Part shown: piece by piece, positions 58,545 through 64,000 of the stretch
Layout: each line of letters starts with the position of its first letter
How positions within the stretch are numbered: the first letter of the stretch is position 1
Source: Bacillota bacterium
GTDB lineage: Bacteria; Bacillota; Clostridia; Lachnospirales; Lachnospiraceae
Reading direction: 5' to 3'
NCBI GenBank assembly: GCA_023437715.1
Contig: JAEZFK010000024.1
Coordinates: forward strand, 10,299-74,298
Length of the DNA: 64,000 bases
Notes under the pieces: generated by a model
The model's database searches: none
The model's input: only the letters and a program-made list of their open reading frames with translations
Told to the model about the DNA's origin: nothing
Made by a program: the position numbers and the translations under genes

Positions 58545-59070
58545 AACAGCTGTAAAAAAAAAAAATCCTTTTGCACCATTTGCTGTAGAAAGAGTCCTGA
58601 TATTCCTCAGGATTCTTTTTTAATATCATAAGGCATTCTGTTCCCAGATAAGTGTTGTAAAGCTGGCTAGGAAGGAAGTAAAGCCATATTTTCCAGGCGC
58701 TGTTTTCCATGGCCGGCACGAAGAGCATGAAAGTCACGTATACTGCCAAAATCCCGTAATCGATCCGGGTGATTTTTCTGTTTAACAGCTGTTTGAATAT
58801 GGTCAGATAGCCTAAGGACAAAATCAGATAAATCAGTGTCTTATGGGTCGGAACAATCATAAAAATTCTGTTGTAGTATTCCATAAAATTCTCAAACATC
58901 TCTGACATAAAAATAACAATGTCGTCGATTAAAATTGCCGTAAATATAATCCCTGTCCACAATAATATTTTATCTTTCTCATGGATGAAAAGTGAAAAAG
59001 ACATAAAGAGTATTCCGGAATAAACCATAATCAAGATCAGGTTATAAATGAAGATAATGTCCTTAGCCAT
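58501..59070 (-). CDS. LuxR-type regulator, N-terminal membrane sensor half (ends after homopolymer)
   Basis: 189 residues from ATG 59070, with AGGAGG upstream on the reverse strand. It has five or six membrane segments (IIFIYNLILIMVYSGILFMSF, ILLWTGIIFTAILIDDIVIFM, TLIYLILSLGYLTIFKQL, GILAVYVTFMLFVPA). Shortly after KWCKRIFFFYS the sequence diverges from the frame of the DNA-binding half, because the 12-base T run shifts the reading frame. The tail after this point (about 20 residues) is probably not native. The full protein would be a one-component membrane regulator of the neighbouring agmatine genes. Confidence 0.75.
   Translation of the reverse strand: MAKDIIFIYNLILIMVYSGILFMSFSLFIHEKDKILLWTGIIFTAILIDDIVIFMSEMFENFMEYYNRIFMIVPTHKTLIYLILSLGYLTIFKQLLNRKITRIDYGILAVYVTFMLFVPAMENSAWKIWLYFLPSQLYNTYLGTECLMILKKNPEEYQDSFYSKWCKRIFFFYSCYESLHYCRGYHRDL
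58554..58565. repeat. 12-base poly-A (poly-T on the coding strand) slippage tract
   Basis: AAAAAAAAAAAA sits exactly where the two frames of the LuxR-type regulator join. Eleven bases, or fourteen, would join both halves in frame. Tracts of this length are prone to replication and transcriptional slippage. Confidence 0.85.
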
Positions 59071-59111
59071 AAATGCCTCCTGTTTCCTTCGCCGGTAGTT
59101 AATTCATTAAC

Positions 59112-59139
59112 AGTATAGCAAAATAGAAAGTTTTTTCAA
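59112..59139 (-). promoter_or_regulatory. Predicted promoter of the LuxR-type regulator
   Basis: On the reverse strand TTGAAA (59134-59139) and TATACT (59112-59117) are 16 bases apart, 42 bases upstream of the start. Confidence 0.5.
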
Positions 59140-59341
59140 CTGCAAAATATGGGGAATAACCAGATTTTTTGTATGTTTCGCACAAAAGTTTAGAGGAGTT
59201 TATGTAGAAAAAAGTGAAAAGTGTTACAAATATCTATCTCACGGTTCCATTCTCAACCGGCATGGAAGCTGTTATTTTCGTCTTGTGAGGACCCCGCCAA
59301 ATGGGGTTCGCAGCAAAACAAGCGAAAAGGAGGTTTTACCG

Positions 59342-60286
59342 GTGGCAGAAAAAATAGTTCTTGCATTAGGAGGAAATGCCCTCCAGTCAGGAAAAGGGGA
59401 AGCGACTGCGCAGGCACAGCTTGCCGTTGTTCACAGAACCTGTGAGTATATCGCAGAGTTAAATGAGCGTGGATATGAAATGGCAATTGTACATGGAAAC
59501 GGGCCCCAGGTGGGCAGAATCCTGCTGGCGTCTGAAGCTGCAAAGGATGTAACGCCGCCCATGCCATTTGACGTATGCGGCGCCATGTCTCAGGGGTATA
59601 TCGGATATCATCTGCAGCAGGCGCTTAAATATGCGCTGAATAAGAGGAATCAGAATTATCCCGTTGTTACCATAGCCACCCAGGTGGTTGTAGAGGAAAG
59701 CGACCCGGCTTTTCAGAATCCGACCAAGCCCATCGGCCCTTTCTACACAAAGGAAGAGGCGGATATTCTGGCAGCTGAAAAGGGATACATCATGAAAGAG
59801 GACGCAGGCAGGGGCTTTCGCAGAGTGGTTCCATCTCCCCTTCCCAGAAAGATCGTGGAAATTGAAGCGGTCAGGGAATTGTGGCCCAAGGCCATTGTTA
59901 TTACCTGCGGAGGCGGCGGAATCCCGGTCATTGAATGTCCCTCAGGCGCCTTAAAAGGGACCTCGGCGGTCATTGATAAGGACTTTGCGGCGGAGCTGCT
60001 GGCAGAGGAGGTCAATGGAGATATACTCATGATTTTAACCGAGGTTGAAAAGGTGGCGGTAAATTACGGGAAGCCGGATCAGAAGAATCTGGATCATTTA
60101 AGCCTTGAGGAGGCGGATAAATACTGCGAAGAAGGCCAGTTCGCACCGGGAAGCATGCTTCCCAAGGTCCAGGCAGCCATGAAGTTTGTGAGATTCAATC
60201 CCACAAAGCGGGCAATCATCACCTCTCTGGATAAAGCGGTGGATGCCCTGGAAGGAAAGACAGGTACAGTATTTTCATTTAATTAA
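59342..60286 (+). CDS. arcC: Carbamate kinase
   Basis: 314 residues from a GTG at 59342, with AGGAGG upstream; the longer reading from 59285 is rejected. KIVLALGGNALQSG is the N-terminus, and EMAIVHGNGPQVGRILLASEAA, VTIATQVVVEESDPAFQNPTKPIGPFY and ITCGGGGIPVIE are diagnostic. It makes ATP from carbamoyl phosphate, the energy-yielding last step of agmatine breakdown. It heads the operon with ptcA, the antiporter and aguA. Confidence 0.95.
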   Translation: MAEKIVLALGGNALQSGKGEATAQAQLAVVHRTCEYIAELNERGYEMAIVHGNGPQVGRILLASEAAKDVTPPMPFDVCGAMSQGYIGYHLQQALKYALNKRNQNYPVVTIATQVVVEESDPAFQNPTKPIGPFYTKEEADILAAEKGYIMKEDAGRGFRRVVPSPLPRKIVEIEAVRELWPKAIVITCGGGGIPVIECPSGALKGTSAVIDKDFAAELLAEEVNGDILMILTEVEKVAVNYGKPDQKNLDHLSLEEADKYCEEGQFAPGSMLPKVQAAMKFVRFNPTKRAIITSLDKAVDALEGKTGTVFSFN

Positions 60287-60310
60287 TTCGTAAAAACAGG
60301 AGGAATTTCC

Positions 60311-61339
60311 ATGAAAGCAAACGGAGTAACACATTTTATCAATACCAATGATTTCACAAAGGAGGAGCTTTTGGATATTATCCAGCTGTCTCTGGCAATT
60401 AAAAAAAGCATAAAGGCAGGCTACAATCCCCCTCTGATGAAAGGAAAGACCCTGGGCATGATTTTTCAGCAGTCTTCCACCAGAACACGGGTTTCCTTTG
60501 AAACGGCAATGGAGCAGTTAGGCGGTCATGCCCAGTATCTGGGACCCGGCATGATCCAGCTGGGCGGCCATGAGACCGTGGGCGATACCGGAAGAGTATT
60601 GTCCCAGATGATTGATGTGGTCATGGCCAGGGTTATTGAACATAAGACCATCGTTGAACTGGCGGAGGCAAGCTCCATTCCCGTCATTAACGGAATGAGC
60701 GATTACAATCATCCCACCCAGGAAATCGGCGACCTCTGCACCATAGTGGAACACCTTCCCCGGGGAAAGAAGCTGGAGGACTGCAAGGTGGTTTTTGTAG
60801 GCGACGGAACCCAGGTATGTGCTTCTCTCGGATTCATCACCACAAAGCTGGGCATGAAATTCGTCCACTACGGGCCTGAAAAAAACCAGCTGCTGGAAGA
60901 GCATAAAAAGATCATGGAAGAAAACTGCAGAATTTCCGGAGGAACCTGGGAAGTGACCGATAACCGGGAAAGCGTAAGAGGCGCGGACTTCATTTATACG
61001 GATGTATGGTATGGGCTCTATGAAAATGAGACGCCGAAGGAAGAACGGGTGGCCACATTTAAGGATTATCAGGTAAACAGGGATTTAATGTCTCTTGGAA
61101 ATATCGGCTGTAAATTCATGCACTGTCTCCCGGCCACCAGAGGAGAGGATGTAACGGATGAGGTTCTTGACAGTGAAAGCTCCATCGCATTTATGGAGGC
61201 CGGAAACCGTCTGACCGCAATGAGAGGCCTGCTTGTATACTTTACCCAGTATCAGAGAGAACAGGCGCCAGGTGAGCTTCAGATAGCGGCAGCCAGGGAA
61301 CAGTTGGAAACGTTCATGAATGAACGCCATATCAGATAG
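60311..61339 (+). CDS. ptcA: Putrescine carbamoyltransferase
   Basis: 342 residues behind AGGAGG. The carbamoyl-phosphate motif is SSTRTR (55-60), and the HPTQ and HCLP motifs are present (YNHPTQEIGDLC, FMHCLPATRGED). YGLYENE in DVWYGLYENETPKEE is typical of putrescine, not ornithine, transcarbamoylases. A long C-terminal helix (about 310-342) is also characteristic. It converts carbamoylputrescine and phosphate to putrescine and carbamoyl phosphate. The neighbours make this assignment firm. Confidence 0.93.
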   Translation: MKANGVTHFINTNDFTKEELLDIIQLSLAIKKSIKAGYNPPLMKGKTLGMIFQQSSTRTRVSFETAMEQLGGHAQYLGPGMIQLGGHETVGDTGRVLSQMIDVVMARVIEHKTIVELAEASSIPVINGMSDYNHPTQEIGDLCTIVEHLPRGKKLEDCKVVFVGDGTQVCASLGFITTKLGMKFVHYGPEKNQLLEEHKKIMEENCRISGGTWEVTDNRESVRGADFIYTDVWYGLYENETPKEERVATFKDYQVNRDLMSLGNIGCKFMHCLPATRGEDVTDEVLDSESSIAFMEAGNRLTAMRGLLVYFTQYQREQAPGELQIAAAREQLETFMNERHIR

Positions 61340-61350
61340 GGGGAATCGTC

Positions 61351-62706
61351 ATGTCAGACGCGCCAAAGAAGAAGTTTCGGTTAATTGATGCCATTATGAC
61401 AGTAATCTGCGTCGTATTTGTGGCAGAAGCAGCAAGTCCGGTGGCAGCCATCGGTAATTCCCAGTATTTCTGGTGGATTTTCCTCCTGATCACATTTTTG
61501 CTGCCATATGGCTTGATCGCATCAGAGCTTGGGACAACCTATGAAGGGGATGGAGGATTATATGACTGGGTATCAAAGGCCTTTGGCAAAAAATGGGGAG
61601 GGAGAGCGTCCTGGTATTACTGGATCAACTTCCCGCTGTGGATGGCTTCTTTGGCGCTCATGTTCCCCGAAGTCATTGATCTGCTGACAGGCAGACAGAT
61701 GGGACTTGTCCCGTCACTGATCATAGAGCTTGTCTTTGTGTGGATCATTGTTTTTATCAGCTTTTACTCTGTCTGCGACAGCTCCTGGATCTTAAACGGA
61801 GCGGCAGTGATTAAAATACTCATCGCGCTGACTCTGGGCGGCTTGGGAATTTACGGGGCAATGACTCATGGCGTTGCCAATGAATATACCCTTTCCTCCA
61901 TGATTCCAAGCTTTGATTTAAACAGTCTGTCCTACATATCCGTCATCCTGTTTAACTGCCTTGGATTTGAAGTGGTCTGCACCTTTGCGGATGATATGGA
62001 AAATCCCAGAAAGCAGATCCCCCAGGCCATTGTGGCAGGAGGCCTTGTCATTGCAGCCATTTATATCTTTATGGCATTTGGGATCGGCGTTGCCATACCG
62101 TCCGATCAGATCAGCACCAGCACAGGACTAATCGCAAGCGTTCAGCTTCTGACAGGCAGCACAAGAGGAATTATTGTGGTTGTGGTTGCCATAGGCTTTC
62201 TGCTTACCCTTTTCGGAAACATGGTTTCCTGGTCCCTGGGAGTAAATAATGTGGCCGCCTATGCGGCAGACCATGGGGATATGCCCGCAGTATTTAAAAT
62301 CAGGAGCAAAAAGAATGACATGCCTGTGGGCGCGGCAGTTATGAACGGACTGGTAGCCAGCTTTGTGCTCATCATCGCTCCCTTTATACCCAATCAGGAC
62401 TTGTTCTGGTGCTTCTTTGCACTGAATCTGGTCATGTTCCTCCTCGCCTACCTGCCGGTTTTCCCTGCATTCCTTAAGCTGAGAACAATGGACCCGGATA
62501 CGGAGCGGCCCTTTAAGGTTCCGGGAAGTCCTGCTTTCTTAAAAGTTTTGGCGGGCGTTCCCATGGTGCTGATCATCATTGCCCTGATTTTCACGGCGGT
62601 TCCCTTAAGCTTTGATCCGGAAACCTTAAAAGCGGTCCTTCCGATCACCGTGGGTGCCGTAATATTCCTGATAATCGGTGAGGTAATTGTTCATAGAAAA
62701 CGATAA
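61351..62706 (+). CDS. aguD: Agmatine/putrescine antiporter (APC family)
   Basis: 451 residues with 12 predicted membrane segments. EAASPVAAIGNSQYFWWIFLL near the N-terminus and FNCLGFEVVCTFADDMENPRKQIPQA (segment 6) fit APC amino-acid/polyamine antiporters. It lies between ptcA and aguA, so exchange of external agmatine for internal putrescine is likely. The gene starts 11 bases after ptcA. Confidence 0.9.
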   Translation: MSDAPKKKFRLIDAIMTVICVVFVAEAASPVAAIGNSQYFWWIFLLITFLLPYGLIASELGTTYEGDGGLYDWVSKAFGKKWGGRASWYYWINFPLWMASLALMFPEVIDLLTGRQMGLVPSLIIELVFVWIIVFISFYSVCDSSWILNGAAVIKILIALTLGGLGIYGAMTHGVANEYTLSSMIPSFDLNSLSYISVILFNCLGFEVVCTFADDMENPRKQIPQAIVAGGLVIAAIYIFMAFGIGVAIPSDQISTSTGLIASVQLLTGSTRGIIVVVVAIGFLLTLFGNMVSWSLGVNNVAAYAADHGDMPAVFKIRSKKNDMPVGAAVMNGLVASFVLIIAPFIPNQDLFWCFFALNLVMFLLAYLPVFPAFLKLRTMDPDTERPFKVPGSPAFLKVLAGVPMVLIIIALIFTAVPLSFDPETLKAVLPITVGAVIFLIIGEVIVHRKR

Positions 62707-62731
62707 AAATAAGAAAGAGAAGGTATAAGCT

Positions 62732-63835
62732 ATGGCTAGAAGAATTGAAGAATCAACACCAAAGCAGGACGGATACCGTATGCCTGCAGAATTTGAGGAA
62801 CAGGAGCAGATCTGGATGCTGTGGCCGGAAAGGCCTGACAACTGGCGAAACGGCGCCAAGCCTGCCCAGGCTGTATTTGCCCAGGTTGCGGAAGCCGTCC
62901 GTCAGTTTGAGCCGGTTACGGTCTGTGTTTCTCCTGGCCAGTTCCAGAACTGCCGGGCCCACCTTTCCTCTGATATCCGTGTGGTAGAGATGAACAGCAA
63001 CGACTCCTGGATCCGGGACTGCGGCCCTACCTTTGTGGTCAATGATAAAGGCGGAATCCGGGGATGCGACTGGACCTTTAATGCCTGGGGCGGCTTAGTG
63101 GACGGGCTCTACTTCCCCTGGGACCAGGATGACCTTGTAGCCCAGAAGGTTTGTGAAATGGAAAACATTGATTCCTACCGCACCGAAGGCTTTGTGCTGG
63201 AAGGAGGCTCCTTCCATGTAGATGGAGAGGGAACCGTCATCACAACGGAAATGTGCCTCTTAAGTGAGGGAAGAAATCCCCATCTGACCAGGGAAGAAAT
63301 TGAAGGCATGCTGGATGAATACTTAAATTGCCAGAAAGTCATCTGGATAAAGGACGGCATTGACCCTAATGAAACCAACGGTCACATTGATGATGTTGTC
63401 CAGTATGTAAGGCCGGGAGAGGTGGCCTGTATCTGGACAGAGGATGAAGAAAATCCATTCTATAGGGAGGCTCAGGCCGCATATAAGACTCTGACCGAAG
63501 CGGTTGATGCAAAGGGCCGTAAATTGAAGGTACATAAGCTTTGTCTTACGAAAAAGCCGGTGCTGCTTAAAGGAGCCCAGGCCATTGATATCGTTGAGGG
63601 AACGCTTCCCAGGGAGGACGGCGAAATTTCCATTGCTTCCTATATGAATTTCCTTGTGGTAAACGGCGGAGTGATCGTGCCTCAGTACGGCGATGAAAAC
63701 GATGAGCTGGCCCTTAAGCAGGTTCAGGAAATGTATCCGGACCGGAAAGTGGTGGGAGTCCGTACCGAGGAGGTTGCCTTTGGCGGAGGAAATATCCACT
63801 GTATCACCCAGCAGCAGCCGAAGGTAAAACAGTAA
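62732..63835 (+). CDS. aguA: Agmatine deiminase
   Basis: 367 residues. MPAEFEEQEQIWMLWPERPDNWR is the family N-terminus, and NSNDSWIRDCGPTFVV and ETNGHIDDVVQYVRPGEV hold active-site Asp and His. GGGNIHCITQQ near the C-terminus carries the catalytic Cys357. It hydrolyses agmatine to carbamoylputrescine and ammonia, the first step of the pathway. The operon order arcC-ptcA-aguD-aguA gives a complete route from agmatine to putrescine, ATP, CO2 and ammonia. A terminator-like hairpin follows. Confidence 0.97.
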   Translation: MARRIEESTPKQDGYRMPAEFEEQEQIWMLWPERPDNWRNGAKPAQAVFAQVAEAVRQFEPVTVCVSPGQFQNCRAHLSSDIRVVEMNSNDSWIRDCGPTFVVNDKGGIRGCDWTFNAWGGLVDGLYFPWDQDDLVAQKVCEMENIDSYRTEGFVLEGGSFHVDGEGTVITTEMCLLSEGRNPHLTREEIEGMLDEYLNCQKVIWIKDGIDPNETNGHIDDVVQYVRPGEVACIWTEDEENPFYREAQAAYKTLTEAVDAKGRKLKVHKLCLTKKPVLLKGAQAIDIVEGTLPREDGEISIASYMNFLVVNGGVIVPQYGDENDELALKQVQEMYPDRKVVGVRTEEVAFGGGNIHCITQQQPKVKQ

Positions 63836-63925
63836 AATATATAAAGGGTTGCTGCAAAAAGTGATATTTGCGGCCAATGTCAATAAGTTAAGTCAAACGG
63901 GCTATTGATCATTCACGGTAAAAAA

Positions 63926-63966
63926 CAGTTGAAGGGTGATTTTTCATTCTTTCAGCTGTTTTTTTG
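63926..63966 (+). terminator. Terminator after aguA
   Basis: AAAAACAGTTGAA pairs with TTCAGCTGTTTTT, with a G-U pair, ending in a run of T. It is about 90 bases past the aguA stop. Confidence 0.75.
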
Positions 63967-64000
63967 CATTAAAATTAGACAGAGCCAATGTCTGCCTTTT

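Noticed and set aside
59220..59341. Riboswitch upstream of arcC
   Set aside because: There are small hairpins (CGGTT/AACCG, CCCC/GGGG), but I recognise no known aptamer and no terminator or sequestering stem.
1..64000. CRISPR array, prophage, insertion sequence, rRNA or tRNA genes
   Set aside because: No regularly spaced repeats, transposase or integrase, and no recognisable structural RNA gene were seen on reading both strands.

Overview
The window is about 64 kb of a low-to-mid GC Firmicute chromosome. Strong AGGAGG-type ribosome sites, the order ecfA1-ecfA2-ecfT-truA-rplM-rpsI, choline-binding-type cell-wall repeats, a MurNAc PTS locus and [FeFe]-hydrogenase and ferredoxin genes point to an anaerobic, gut-type Lachnospiraceae (Clostridium cluster XIVa). 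This placement is inferred from gene content, not from a search. I saw no rRNA, tRNA, CRISPR array, phage or insertion sequence. Most genes are on the + strand.

Layout. 1-8.8 kb: a catabolic island. A membrane-anchored sugar-binding-type protein (cut by the window edge) and a cyclase-family hydrolase run leftward. An amidohydrolase, a ribose-type ABC importer and a LarA-family protein run rightward. 9.1-11.5 kb: two paralogous secreted cell-wall-binding proteins. 11.6-16.4 kb: the ECF transporter module, TruA with an unusual C-terminal extension, and ribosomal proteins L13 and S9. A large Y-shaped inverted-repeat element follows S9. 16.7-26.9 kb: the most interesting region, a nitrogenase-like sulfur locus. 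It holds a Cys-rich leader peptide with an attenuator, YezD, a sulfonate-type ABC importer, NifH-like, CysK, NifK/N-like, NifD/E-like and NifB-like proteins and two NifX-like proteins. 26.9-28.6 kb: an Asp-rich leader peptide with an attenuator in front of an archaeal-type aspartyl-tRNA synthetase. 29.0-30.4 kb: a DUF3100 membrane protein broken by a frameshift, and its partner. 30.5-35.7 kb: MurNAc recycling (RpiR regulator, MurQ, MurP, MupG) and a phosphatase. 35.8-45.1 kb: mixed genes, including a C39-like protein, a serine hydrolase, a hydrogenase-like protein, an aadE-type pseudogene, ferredoxin, GreA, MATE, HAD and Ogg proteins. 45.4-49.6 kb: a Gld-type ABC exporter with DUF4340. 49.9-58.0 kb: leuB-ilvD-ilvB, then serC-serA-DUF1015. 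58.0-63.8 kb: an agmatine deiminase operon, with a divergent AguR-like membrane LuxR regulator split at a 12-base homopolymer.

How the key parts work together. In the sulfur locus a consensus promoter feeds a 42-codon leader ORF with four consecutive Cys codons. A U-tailed terminator lies 21 bases after its stop codon, and the sequence just after the Cys run can pair with the terminator's 5' arm. This is the layout of ribosome-mediated attenuation: low Cys-tRNA would stall the ribosome and allow read-through into importer, nitrogenase-like reductase, cofactor and cysteine synthase genes. NifB without NifE/N, together with CysK and a sulfonate-type importer, suggests reductive sulfur salvage of the methylthio-alkane reductase kind rather than N2 fixation. 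The substrate cannot be read from sequence. A second, independent attenuator with an Asp-Asp-Asp leader follows directly, so two amino-acid-sensing leaders lie within 300 bases of the locus ends.
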